64,000 nt of DNA, taken from Paracyclopina nana. Taxonomy: Eukaryota > Arthropoda > Copepoda > Cyclopoida > Cyclopettidae. The translations under genes and the position numbers were made by a program. The notes below the pieces were generated by a model. It did not search any database. It was not told where the DNA came from and worked only from the letters and a program-made list of their open reading frames with translations. Below, in pieces: positions 10,778 through 20,370 of the stretch. The number at the start of each line of letters is the position of its first letter. Position 1 is the first letter of the stretch. Location: assembly GCA_019096065.1 (NCBI GenBank), contig JAGUCH010000002.1:6832501-6896500 (forward strand), given 5' to 3'.

Positions 10778-11860
10778 CTACAAGCTATGCATCAACTTTT
10801 TGGAGTATTCAACTGCACAAAACAAGGCCCCAGTGGCTGGAAACGTTCGAATCAGCGAAGGGAGAAGGCCATTGTACAGAGCCAAGACGCCTTCATTCCG
10901 GATGACAGCCAGGGTTGCTTTTACCAGGGGTTCTGATATGCCCGACACCTGAAAACAAGGCTCAATAAAACAATCATCTCATTGATCTACAGGAGTTTAC
11001 TTGTTGTCTGGATTTGATCACATCAGCAGGAAAAATCACAGTCCATAAGGCAACGCCTGCCATTCCTCCAGATATCATTGTTCTCAAAAATCCAATTTCA
11101 TCTTTGGTTTTGCCTAAAGCGAATCACGCTAATATTTGGAACATATTTGCACAATATATATGTAGGTTCGTACCCTCTGGAGTGAAGAGATCTCTCGAGA
11201 ATTCATAGGCGAAAAAGAAGCAAAAGTATCCAGGCATTTCACGAGCAAAAGTGGGGGAAAGACCATGAAAAAGGCCACGGATGCCCTCAGCCTTCAAAAT
11301 CTGCCTAGTTAAAGCTACAGGTCCAATCCTTGGCGGTTCGAGGCCTTTTTCCATGTGAGCTTCTCGCATGGCTTGCAGCCTGCATTTGACTAACTCCGTT
11401 GGGCAGAGGGCTAAACTGGACCAGAATGCGGCCAGAAATCCGGACACACCATTGGACAAGGGTGACAGCTCCTCCACTGTCGATTTTCCTTGCATTTTCA
11501 TGAGCATTTTTTGGCAGACACCGTTGGCCGCGAACAAAATTGAATTCTCAGCTATATTGGCAGCCAGAGAGGGGACAGTTCCAGCATAGAGGCCTCGAAC
11601 CAAGCCCTCCTTGTTCCATGTGTCCCTAAAGCAAAATTGAAAATAACTTACGCATAATACCTCGGAAAGAGCAAACATTGCCTGAAGCATTTCGCCAGAT
11701 TTGGGTACAGTTTTGGGTAAGTTTGCATTTTCACTTTGAGCGTGTCCATGGGCTGGCCCACGTAAACTGAGGCCGTGGCGCCCAAAGATCCGGCCACGAG
11801 GTCGATAATGACATCTTTGAAGCGATGCTCATTACCGGTCTCGGTGGAACCATGATGCAT
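10778..11860 (-). CDS. SLC25A15: Mitochondrial ornithine transporter (SLC25A15 / ORNT1 family)
   Basis: Exons are about 11682-11860, 11174-11625, 11001-11101 and 10778-10948. It is a mitochondrial inner-membrane carrier that exchanges ornithine and citrulline, linking cytosol and matrix for the urea cycle and arginine metabolism. Carrier-repeat signatures are visible: [26 protein letters not shown] and [11 protein letters not shown], with [10 protein letters not shown] and [18 protein letters not shown] typical of the ORNT branch. With the second exon joined through a GC-AG intron at 11626-11681 the protein is 300 residues, the family's usual length. A 35-bp GT-AG alternative (11626-11660) would insert seven residues. 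The start is the first in-frame ATG, MHHGSTE. Confidence 0.88.
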
Positions 11861-11939
11861 TTTTCTCTTGTAGTTCACTGAGGCGACAACGGAAGCATAG
11901 TAGCTTACAGACAAGTCTTTGGATGAGCTGTCCTGAAAC

Positions 11940-12620
11940 GAGATTCACGTGGTCAAAGTCCGAGCTACTTGACCGGCTTTGGCCTCATTTTTATGTTGAG
12001 TTTCTTTTACCATGTTGAACAGAGCCTTGACGTATGGGATGCTCGTGATACGTAAAGATTCAGCCGCGTACCGTATTGCAATTTTTTCAGATTTGGTGAC
12101 ATCGGGTTTTAATTAGGGGATTAGCTATATGTAGCGTAAACACATATTGCATCTATCTCTTGTACCCTTTGAAACATTAATTACATACAACTTGCTGCAG
12201 ATATCACTATGCAAGAAAATCGCCACAAATAGTACTTATTCTGGTTTTCTATCCAAATTAATTTCTTCAAAAGCTGTCTTTTTATTACCTTTGGTTGAGT
12301 CGCGCTGAAGCAATGATATAGTAGCAAGAAAATATGCTCAAAACAATGAGCAAGCAACTAAAGTCGTGCTTTCTTTGCAAATCTGTGCCAAGAAATAAAG
12401 AAAAGTGTATATTTGGTTGGAAAAAACTCACGCTGATCCATTCATATAACATATTCTAGAAGCATTGCATTTTCTTTTAAATGAATACTTGATCAGCTTA
12501 TCACGAAAGTGCATCAATCTTTACGAGATAAATGTTCGTAACGGTAAACAAACCTTTTATTTCGCGCCAAATTCAAAATTGGATAACAAATCATCTCAGA
12601 AAATGCTGTGCACCAATTTG
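11940..12620. other. Intergenic, no gene seen
   Basis: AT-rich sequence upstream of the ornithine carrier. No coding pattern, RNA gene or clear repeat was found before the foldback element at 12631. Confidence 0.6.
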
Positions 12621-12630
12621 CCGTAATGCT

Positions 12631-13543
12631 ACAAGCGCGCGACATGCGCGCGACATGCGCGACAAGCGCGACATGCGCGCGACATGCGCGACATGCGCGA
12701 CAAGCGCGCGACATGCGCGACAAGCGCGCGACATGCGCGACAACGTGCGACATGCGCGACAACGTGCGACATGCGCGACAACGTGCGACAAACTGCTAAA
12801 ATGCGCGACATGCGCGACTACTAAAATTCGCGACATGCGCGACTATTAAATTATGGGACAACCAAAAGTACATGGATTATTAATCCATTATTAATGTAAG
12901 AATAATATACAGTCTGTCCATTCAACATTGGACAGTGCTAGCTAGACAGTGCTGTACGGAATTTAAAGTATTTTTTCTATTTTGACAAAAAAGATGGGAA
13001 AAGGCTCCAGCTTTCCAATGAGATTTTTTAAGTCCAGTATTTCTGGATTATGAAACCCAAAGTTTAGATTCCCACACCGTCCAATATTGAACGGATGAGT
13101 ACAGACAAAATGATAATTTTTTTTAAGTCTAACATTGTAACTTTTTTCAAGTCTAACATAGCAATTTTTTCAATTCTTACTTTTTTTCAATTCTAAAAAT
13201 TTTGCATTGTTTTATCTCCTCTCTGATAAAAAACTATGCCATAATTTCGGCCATAACTATAGGTGAACAGTGCAGAGTGAGCTACTTCAATGTAATATTT
13301 ATGAAAAAGCATAACAATTAATCAGTAGCAGTAAAAAGAAAAAATATTTCAAGAAGTGGTAACTAAACATTTTTTTTGCATTTTAGTAACCTGAGTTAAA
13401 GATCTCCATCGGCTGAACCGATGGAGTTCTTTACCTGTGGTGCTTGTCGCGCATTTTAGTAGTCGCTCATGTCGCGCATTTTAGTAGTTTGTCGCACATG
13501 TCGCGCTTGTCGCGTATGTCGCGCATGTCGCGCATTTTAGTAT
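12631..13543. mobile_element. Second foldback-like element, GCGACATGCGCGAC arms
   Basis: The left arm (about 12631-12843) is a tandem of GCGCGACATGCGCGACAAG-type units. The right arm (about 13443-13543) carries the same motifs reversed, as GTCGCGCATTTTAGTAGT and similar. Mosaic blocks such as GCGACAAACT(G/A)CTAAAATG are shared arm to arm. Inside them is a second inverted pair, about 12912-12934 against 13079-13106, around GTCCAATATTGAAC. There is no coding sequence inside. The layout repeats that of the 3.2-9.0 kb element with unrelated sequence. Confidence 0.7.
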
Positions 13544-13544
13544 A

Positions 13545-14090
13545 TCCCTAAAAATATAAATCAGCTAAAAAATGAATCAAGAATGTTAGGAAAATATGGA
13601 ACAAATCGGAATGTACATGTAGCAAAAGGCAACACAGCATGATAAGTTTCTGTCAAATTCAAGCATGAGACAATTTTTAATAGGTTTGTCCATTGCTTGT
13701 CTGAAAAAAATGGCTGCTGAATAGATTAGGAATGCATGCAAAGATCCGCCGCCAAGAATCTAGTTTTGGTTTCTTGACCGATCATCTTCTGGCGGCTGCT
13801 GAGCGAATAAGGTGGCTTCTTTTTTGTACCCCACTGAACAGTTTGGGCCTCCAGGCAACAAATAAATTAGAAGCTACATACGTATCAGTGTGGGAGTGGC
13901 TCTACCTGTGATTTTACGTCGTTTCAAGGCCAGCCAAGTTTCATTATAGTTTCTTCATGGCTAGCTGAACTGTGAGCGTTGTGCGGCTCACTAGTCACCA
14001 TGAATTGCATAACCACAGTGGTTTTTTATCTTTGATGAGCCGAGCATATTTAAAGTAATTTTTTTAAGCCAAGTCAATTGGAAAAGATAA
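13545..14090. other. Intergenic, no gene seen
   Basis: AT-rich sequence with no convincing reading frame or RNA gene. Confidence 0.55.
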
Positions 14091-14544
14091 AAGATTTTGC
14101 ATCACTTAAAGAGCGGACGTTCAATTTTGTGGGTCGAAAAAAGCCAGCCCGTGCTCAGCGATTTTCTGCGCTAATAGCTGTCTAAAGTGTAGTTGAGTGA
14201 TAATACCTTATTTGTTCCGCCGAGATGCTACTGCTTCAGGAAAGGTTTGACTAACTGAGCCAAGCAATTATCTTTTGCAGAACTTTAAACAAAAATGCGA
14301 CTAAAATGGTGAAAATCAAAGCTTGTGTTAGGAATTGCCCAACTATGATGATTTTTAATTATATGCTCCTATTTCATTAAAGAAATTAAGTCATTGTTTT
14401 ATCAAAAAAGGCAATTTTTTTTGCCCAAATATGTTGGATCGTTTCATTATAATCATGATTCCGACCCACGCTAATAAAATTTCAGTCTACGTGCTGAGAT
14501 CGCAAAATAGCTTGTCCACTCTTTAAGTGATGCAAAATCTTTTG
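14091..14544. mobile_element. Miniature inverted-repeat element
   Basis: AAGATTTTGCATCACTTAAA at 14091 continues to GAG (23 bp) and is exactly reversed at 14519-14541. Inner arms around GTGGGTCG also pair. The direct repeat AAAAGATAA flanks it at 14082-14090 and 14545-14553, a plausible 9-10 bp target duplication of the size left by Mutator-type transposases. It is non-coding. Confidence 0.7.
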
Positions 14545-14965
14545 AAAAGATAAATGCTCGTTGCTACATTGGACATAGAAAAATGAGTAGCTTTTTCAGC
14601 AACATTATGTGAAAGAAATCAAAGATACGCCATGATAAGCACGAAAGACCCCAAAATTATTAATTCTAACGCATGCATGTAGAAGTGACGTAACATAGCG
14701 CAGGTCATTAAATGTTCAAACCAAATAGCTAAGATTTCTTCACACAGACTGATTTATAGGATTATATCAACTTTGGCTTGGCTTTGTCTGAATAAAGCAG
14801 TATATTCAATTAATGCTATCCATTTTTGTGGTGATTGTTTAGTTCGGGTGTGGAGCATCTTCCCCGCTTTTCACAGTCTCTAAAAAAGCAACGCCGAAGC
14901 CAAAATTGGTGCACAACTACGTATATCAGGGGTGTCATGCCTACCTTTAATCTCCCAGCCCATCC

Positions 14966-14973
14966 TATTTAAG
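14966..14973 (+). promoter_or_regulatory. Candidate TATA box of the structural-protein gene
   Basis: TATTTAAG lies about 70 bp before the ATG at 15043, a distance that fits a short 5' UTR. Confidence 0.5.
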
Positions 14974-15042
14974 GCTTGTACCTGGCGTTGGACCGCACTA
15001 TTTCGATCCCAGCATTCGCAGAGCTCGGTTAGCTTCTCAAAA

Positions 15043-15677
15043 ATGAAGGCCCTGGTGAGAAATTGGCACCATTTAACTCTCTTCTATATTTGTCGCATTA
15101 TCCGAACATTGCTTTGCAGTTGGTGATTGCCCTCATCGCTGCCGTCAAGGCAGAGTCCAACCCAGGATTCGTGTACACAGTTGGTGCTAACCCCGCTGTC
15201 TACGCTACTCCCTACACCTACACCCCTTACACTCCCTTGGTCTACAACACCGTTGCCCCCGTCGCTCCCGTTGTCTACACTGCCGGCAATACCTGCAAAA
15301 ATGAGGCTGGTGCTCTCGTGCCTTGCGCCAACCCCGCCGCAGGCGTTGTGCCCAATACCGTTTATGCCTACAACAATGCTCCTTTTGGCTATGTCCAACC
15401 TGCCGTAGCTACTCCCGTTGCTGCCGCTGAGACCCCCGCCGCAGAAGAAGGTGTTGTCTCCGTCGAGAAGCGCGAGGCAGATGCCGATGCTGAGGCTGAA
15501 TCTTTGTTCTACGGATACTACGGATACCCAGGATTTGCTGCATACCGCCCTTACTACTCCGCTTACAGCTACTACGGCCTTCCCTACACTTACGGAGCCG
15601 GATACTATGCCTCTCCTTACTTCTACGGAGCTGGTTGCCGCAACGCCTATGGAGCCCTTGTTCCTTGCGCCAAGTAG
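15043..15677 (+). CDS. Secreted Tyr/Ala/Pro-rich structural protein
   Basis: Exon 1 is only four codons (15043-15054); exon 2 is 15120-15677. Together they start MKALLVIALIAAVKA, a clear signal peptide. The body is rich in Tyr, Ala, Pro and Gly. A motif of two Cys around an (A/Y)GALVPCA core occurs twice, as GNTCKNEAGALVPCANP and GCRNAYGALVPCAK. A dibasic site, VEKREADADAEAE, lies between the halves and looks like a furin/propeptide boundary, giving a C-terminal YGYYGYPGFAAY-type peptide. This is typical of arthropod cuticle or other extracellular matrix proteins. Codons are strongly biased to C-ending synonyms compared with neighbours, suggesting high expression. A poly(A) signal lies close behind. 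Confidence 0.85.
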
Positions 15678-15710
15678 AAGCTCAATTTTACCTTTACTCT
15701 GACTTTTTGA

Positions 15711-15716
15711 AATAAA
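15711..15716 (+). terminator. Poly(A) signal AATAAA
   Basis: AATAAA lies 34 bp after the stop codon of the structural-protein gene. Confidence 0.75.
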
Positions 15717-15947
15717 CTTGCAAAAATTGCGTCAAATCGCACCATTACTAGTGACTAGAAGCAATTCTTTTACTTCTACTTTGGTGCATGCGTTAATACT
15801 ATAATGCTAGTTGGGAATACCCAGAACTATTCTGGCAACTCTGAATAGGCTGTTTTATTGCCTTTCATTCTGGTAGCTCGTTCTGTAACAGCTCAAAAGT
15901 CAAAACAATCAACATTTAGCGCTCATTCATCGAAAGTTTTAACGGAG

Positions 15948-17795
15948 ATGCTCGCTAATTTGAAGCTTTCCAACCCTGGTCAATATTTGACGGAAGGCCT
16001 TGAAGGCTGTTTGACCGCCATTCCAAGTGATCTTGTCATCCATTGTGGCGATGGACAGGTTTTTCTTCATGCAGTCATTTTGGCGCCCCGAATTGTCTCT
16101 TCAGCGTTTGTTAAGGCCTTAAAAGCCAACATTGAGCTCGATGACTTTGCTCACATCCTGCTGCCAGATGTCACCAAGTCTCAGGTTGAACATTTGGTGC
16201 AATTGCTCTACCTTGGCAAGACCAGCTCCTTTGTCTCAAATCAAGACTTGGAAGGCTTGAAAGTGTTGACTCATTTGCTCAAGGTTGGATCCCTGGAGCT
16301 ATCAACGTCATCCGAAGGTGTTGTTTCACATGAGCATGCTGAGTCAAAGCTTTCAGTTGCTTACTTCGATAAGAAAAAAACCGTCAAGAAAGTCTGCATT
16401 GAAGACCACCTAGGAGAACCTGGAGGATCCTTGAGGCGATCCAAACGTCCCAAAGTTAGGAGCAAACGACTGGAAGATGAAGCCTTTTCCAAAGAGGAGC
16501 TATCAGGTAAAGTTGATCAGCACCAATCGTTAGGAAATAGTACTAGCCTAAAGACCATTGCCAACTTCAAAGTGGAAGTGTCAGAGCCAAAAGAAGAAGC
16601 GCTAGAGTTGCAAGCATCGCAAACTTTGCTGCCTGCCGAAGTTGTGCGGCATTGTTTGATCTGTGACAAGAAACTTGTTGGTAAGTTTGCCTTTTCCAAG
16701 CATCTCAAGTCCAGACATGCTGATGGCTGCTTCCGATGCAAGATTTGCGATCTCCCCTTCTCCTCTGGATTCAAGTTGCACGAACACGCTAGGCTGAAAC
16801 GGCATCAGGATTTAGAGCCGAAAAAGTACCAGAAAACCTCTTATGAGTGTGGTCTTTGTCAAGCAAAGTTTGCAACTTTCAATGCTTTTCAAAGTCATAG
16901 CTTGACCGCACACAACCTGTTCCCTCTGGAATGCCATATTTGTAAAAAGAGATACAAAGAGCAAGCCACTTACAAGAATCACATGGAAACCCATCAGGGT
17001 GAGCTGAAGTACGAGTGCGATGTATGTGCTAAAAAGTTCGTCACGAGAGAGAGGCTGTTTGCTCACAGAAGGCTTCACTTGGGCAAAAGATTCATGTGCT
17101 CTCAGTGTGATTTCAAGGCCAGGTCAAGTACAGCATTGCGCACTCACATCCAGATGAAGCATATGGAGCCCAAGTTTGAGTGTGTTTTGTGCACGAAAAG
17201 GTTCGGAAGCAAGCAAAATTTGGAGCAACACGAAGTTGTCCACACCGGTCTCACCCCTTGGCATTGCAATATTTGTGATGTGAGGTTCAAACGCCAGCAC
17301 CACTTCAGAGCCCATTTGAATAGTAACAATCACAGAGCGAAAAAGCCTCCGGTTGAATCCGACAAAGATGAGCTACTCACTTGTGACGGTAATAAGCCAG
17401 CAATAATGGACATTGTTCAAGATCATGAACCTCCCGCTGCCGTGGAGTGCCAAGTATGCGAGGCTAGCTTCAAGTTTGACTTCCACTTAAAGCAACATTT
17501 GCGCTCCAAGGCTCACCTCAGTAAGGTGGAACAGAAGCTCAATAGAGGCGAAGCAGTGCCTGATCATCTGATTGTTGACAAGAGTCCATACGTCGTACCT
17601 CTAGCTTTAGACCAAACATTTCCCAATGACGACTTCTTACAAGATCAAAATGAGGGGCTGTTTCTGGATGATAGCAATGTGCAATTGATCGTGATTAATG
17701 AGGCCAACCAAGATGTCATGCTGATGGCTCATGGGGATGTCAAGCTTAGTGATGCTGCATCGGAAGATAACCTTATGTCTTTATCCCTGGAATAG
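15948..17795 (+). CDS. BTB-like / C2H2 zinc-finger protein 1
   Basis: 615 residues from the first in-frame ATG at 15948. The N-terminus (DLVIHCGDGQVFLHAVILAP... VEHLVQLLYLGK) has the form of a BTB/POZ dimerisation domain. A basic linker follows, then about nine C2H2 fingers from CLICDKKLVGKFAFSKHLKSRH to the isolated last finger CQVCEASFKFDFHLKQHLRSKAH. The C-terminus is acidic. BTB zinc-finger proteins are nuclear DNA-binding transcription regulators; the target is unknown. No intron is visible. It lies only 40 bp before a second zinc-finger gene with the same closing pattern (H...AVPDHLIVDKS against PVPDPVFSVTKS), so the two look like tandem paralogues. Confidence 0.85.
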   Translation: MLANLKLSNPGQYLTEGLEGCLTAIPSDLVIHCGDGQVFLHAVILAPRIVSSAFVKALKANIELDDFAHILLPDVTKSQVEHLVQLLYLGKTSSFVSNQDLEGLKVLTHLLKVGSLELSTSSEGVVSHEHAESKLSVAYFDKKKTVKKVCIEDHLGEPGGSLRRSKRPKVRSKRLEDEAFSKEELSGKVDQHQSLGNSTSLKTIANFKVEVSEPKEEALELQASQTLLPAEVVRHCLICDKKLVGKFAFSKHLKSRHADGCFRCKICDLPFSSGFKLHEHARLKRHQDLEPKKYQKTSYECGLCQAKFATFNAFQSHSLTAHNLFPLECHICKKRYKEQATYKNHMETHQGELKYECDVCAKKFVTRERLFAHRRLHLGKRFMCSQCDFKARSSTALRTHIQMKHMEPKFECVLCTKRFGSKQNLEQHEVVHTGLTPWHCNICDVRFKRQHHFRAHLNSNNHRAKKPPVESDKDELLTCDGNKPAIMDIVQDHEPPAAVECQVCEASFKFDFHLKQHLRSKAHLSKVEQKLNRGEAVPDHLIVDKSPYVVPLALDQTFPNDDFLQDQNEGLFLDDSNVQLIVINEANQDVMLMAHGDVKLSDAASEDNLMSLSLE

Positions 17796-17835
17796 CTTAG
17801 GATGAGACTAGCTTTAGTTGTGTACATGAATAAAA

Positions 17836-19029
17836 ATGATGATGGTTTTTCCAGATGGAGATGAAGTTGTGGAAGTAAGCGACGCTCACGCCATTGTAAA
17901 AGTCACCGAAGCATCAGCAGCTCCGACTGATGAGGATGGAAACATCGCTTCCAACGGCTTGAACTGGAGAGCTAATTTTTCTGAGTCGGCCTACAAAGTT
18001 TGTTATCTCTGTGGCCTAAAAACTCTCGGCCTCCATCAGCTCACCAAGCATTTGCGGCTGATGCACGAAAAGACGGCCAATTGCATTGAATGTGCCAGAA
18101 AAGTTCCAAATGGACTAGCTCTGCATGAACACCTAAGGTCCCATTTTAAGGGGTTCATTCATCCCGATGGCCAAGAAGTGAACGTTTGCGAGGGCTGTGG
18201 TCTCAGTTTTAGAACTAAGAGTTCCCTACTGAAGCACTTTTCCCTCCAGCACTCCTTGTCAAAGCAAAATACCTATAGGTGTCAAGAGTGCACCTACACC
18301 TGCTTCACAGCCAAAAACTTTTCCGACCATATGCTTAGCTTGCATAACCGAAATCCCTTCCAATGCGAGGATTGCGGGGCTGGGTACAAGCACAAGGCCA
18401 ACTTGGATGACCACATCAAGGCCAAGCATGGCTCAGTGGACATTCCATGTGACAAGTGTGAGAAGAAGTTCAAAACCAAGACCAGCCTTTTCGTTCATCG
18501 AAGGGAGCAACATGAGTTGGGTGACAGGCGAAAAGTTAAATGTGATGTGTGCAGCTTTGAAGCCAAAGGCATGAGGAATCTAAAGAAGCACAAGGAGACG
18601 CATAGCAAGGCCGCCTACAGCAAATACCAATGCTTGTATTGCAATAAGACTTTTCGGAACCGAAACAGCCTTAATGTTCACGAAAGAGTGCACACTGGAG
18701 AGACACCTTACAGGTGCAATTTGTGCGCAAAGCATTTCAAGCGAAGCCATCACTTGTACTCACATCTCAAGTGCCTGGATCATGCCAACAAGTTGGCTCA
18801 ACTTGAGTCCGAAGGCAAACCTGTACCTGATCCCGTCTTTTCAGTCACCAAAAGTGTTCAATTTACAAGCAATGCCTCCAATCCATCAGCCAGCAATGAT
18901 TTTACTCAACCTATCTACATGGAAGTAACAGAAGTGGATGGATCTGTGCAGGTTGTGATTCCTGGAGATGTGACAGCTTTAAACAGTGCAGATCAAATGT
19001 TTCTTATGCCTAATGAGTTACTCTCATAA
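17836..19029 (+). CDS. C2H2 zinc-finger protein 2
   Basis: 397 residues from ATG 17836, with no intron visible. About ten C2H2 fingers, from CYLCGLKTLGLHQLTKHLRLMH through CLYCNKTFRNRNSLNVHERVH with the HTGETPY linker, to CNLCAKHFKRSHHLYSHLKCLDH. The C-terminus (SVQVVIPGDV) matches the C-terminus of the neighbour (QDVMLMAHGDV). It lacks a BTB domain, so it may have lost it or have an unseen 5' exon. The gap to the upstream stop codon is 40 bp and contains AATAAA immediately before the ATG, so the two may be co-transcribed. Presumed nuclear transcription factor. Confidence 0.83.
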   Translation: MMMVFPDGDEVVEVSDAHAIVKVTEASAAPTDEDGNIASNGLNWRANFSESAYKVCYLCGLKTLGLHQLTKHLRLMHEKTANCIECARKVPNGLALHEHLRSHFKGFIHPDGQEVNVCEGCGLSFRTKSSLLKHFSLQHSLSKQNTYRCQECTYTCFTAKNFSDHMLSLHNRNPFQCEDCGAGYKHKANLDDHIKAKHGSVDIPCDKCEKKFKTKTSLFVHRREQHELGDRRKVKCDVCSFEAKGMRNLKKHKETHSKAAYSKYQCLYCNKTFRNRNSLNVHERVHTGETPYRCNLCAKHFKRSHHLYSHLKCLDHANKLAQLESEGKPVPDPVFSVTKSVQFTSNASNPSASNDFTQPIYMEVTEVDGSVQVVIPGDVTALNSADQMFLMPNELLS

Positions 19030-19280
19030 ATATATAGTAATGGTCCTTGCCTACGCAGCATAGCCATCAATTGATTTAAACAGTGCTACAAGGCCAGGTT
19101 TCTATGGCTGGTGAATTTGATGTGCTTTGCTTTATGGTTGGCGTTTTCCTAACAATTCTGACTTCTTCAAAAGCCAAATATCTGGATATACTTACTCCAT
19201 TGCATAAGCGGGGAAAACGTAAACACAGAATTTTCTAAAATCCATTTTCGACCTTGTTAGTGTCTGTCATTGGGAAAACA

Positions 19281-20156
19281 ATGTCTTTTTGCGCATGGTC
19301 CAAGGGGGAGGTGTATAAGGATCATTTTGAGCCAGGTAAGCACGCTGTCACCGATTCTTTTTGCCCTAAGAACATTTTCATCGCATGCGTTCCATCAGGG
19401 GTTTACACATGCGTCAAATGCAACTACGAGTTGTTCGGAAGCGAGAGCAAATATGGCCATCATACGCCGTGGCCCGCTTTTGCTCACACTAAGCACTCAG
19501 ATTCTGTCAGAAAATTCGAAGAGAAGAAGGGCACGTATAAGGTAGCCTATTCTGAAGGTTTCATCACAAATCCATAGTAGATACACTTAAAATAGTAGCT
19601 GGAAAACGGCTTTAAGTAGGCAGTTTTTTCTTCATTCTCGATTGTTTACTTGATGTCTTTTGCTTTGTGCTCCTAGTTACTTTTTTCGATGCATGTTAGT
19701 GATTTTTTGGTTTAGTTTGTCCATTTTCTTCTTTTGGCTTTTGTAGGCATTTACGTATGTGCTGAGTGTGAACATCCCTTGTTTTCGTCCCACTCCAAGT
19801 ACGAGCATCACACGCCTTGGCCAGCTTTTGAGACACCATTGCTGCCTGATTCTTTGAGCAAAAAGCCTGAACAAGAAGCTCAGGAAAGCTCTGAATGCTT
19901 TGCCTTTAAGGTTGTTATTTTTGTTGAATTACGCTCATTTGTTGCTCGAGATGTGATAACTTTTTGGTCCGACTAGGTGAGCTGTGGTAAATGTGGCAAT
20001 GGCCTCGGACACGAGTTCGTAGGCGACGGGCCAGGTGGAAAGGGGTCCAGATTTTGAATATTCAGCCACTCCCTTAAATTTGTGCCCAAGAAAGGTAATC
20101 TTACTCTCTTATCGCTTTTGGCATAAGCAAAATTATTCTCCCAATGTTCAGCCTAA
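19281..20156 (+). CDS. MSRB1: Selenoprotein methionine-R-sulfoxide reductase B1, with alternative exons
   Basis: Exon 1 (19281-19335) encodes [19 protein letters not shown]. It is followed by either exon 2a (19399-19541, VYTCVKC...HHTPWPAF) or exon 2b (19747-19910, IYVCAEC...HHTPWPAF), then exon 3 from 19977 ([14 protein letters not shown]). In exon 3 the catalytic position is the TGA at 20055-20057, within [18 protein letters not shown]. Reading continues in the family pattern after it, so TGA encodes selenocysteine. The enzyme reduces methionine-R-sulfoxide in cytosol and nucleus using thioredoxin. The two CxxC pairs that bind zinc are kept in both isoforms. The end is either 20156, through a 57-bp intron at 20095-20151, or 20126 without it. 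A SECIS candidate follows. Confidence 0.9.
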
Positions 20157-20199
20157 TTTGATGGAGATGCAACAAAGAAAAAGCTAACTAAGCCCGCTT

Positions 20200-20258
20200 C
20201 TCACCAATATGACGCCATTGGGATAAATCTTCGAGTCTCCTTGGCCGATGATGCAATC
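20200..20258 (+). promoter_or_regulatory. Candidate SECIS element of MsrB
   Basis: ATGA at 20209-20212 and the unpaired AAA at 20225-20227 are 12 bases apart, the spacing required in eukaryotic SECIS hairpins. CGAT near 20246-20249 supplies the opposing NGAN. GCCA at 20213-20216 pairs with TGGC near 20242-20245, and GG/CC pairs follow above an internal loop. It lies in the 3' UTR, before AATAAA at 20298. SECIS elements recruit SBP2 so that UGA is read as selenocysteine. Confidence 0.75.
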
Positions 20259-20297
20259 AAAAAAAGAAGCAACATATTTCTCTGATATTTGCCTTTC

Positions 20298-20303
20298 AAT
20301 AAA
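20298..20303 (+). terminator. Poly(A) signal AATAAA of MsrB
   Basis: AATAAA lies about 40 bp after the SECIS candidate and about 70 bp before the next gene's ATG. Confidence 0.6.
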
Positions 20304-20370
20304 AGCCCTCGGGCTGCTTAAACTAGTTCATGCCACCACACCAGCATAGTAGTGCTCTGTTGATCCGAAG

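Noticed and set aside
12514-12849. Frames rich in ACR/ATC repeats near 12.6 kb
   Set aside because: Products of the GCGACATGCGCGAC tandem arm of the foldback element.
15858-15947. N-terminal extension of the first zinc-finger protein from 15858
   Set aside because: No ATG is present in this stretch; the first in-frame ATG is 15948, just before the BTB-like region.
20055-20057. TGA as the normal stop of MsrB or a pseudogene mutation
   Set aside because: Family sequence continues in frame after it, it is the known selenocysteine position, and a SECIS candidate follows.
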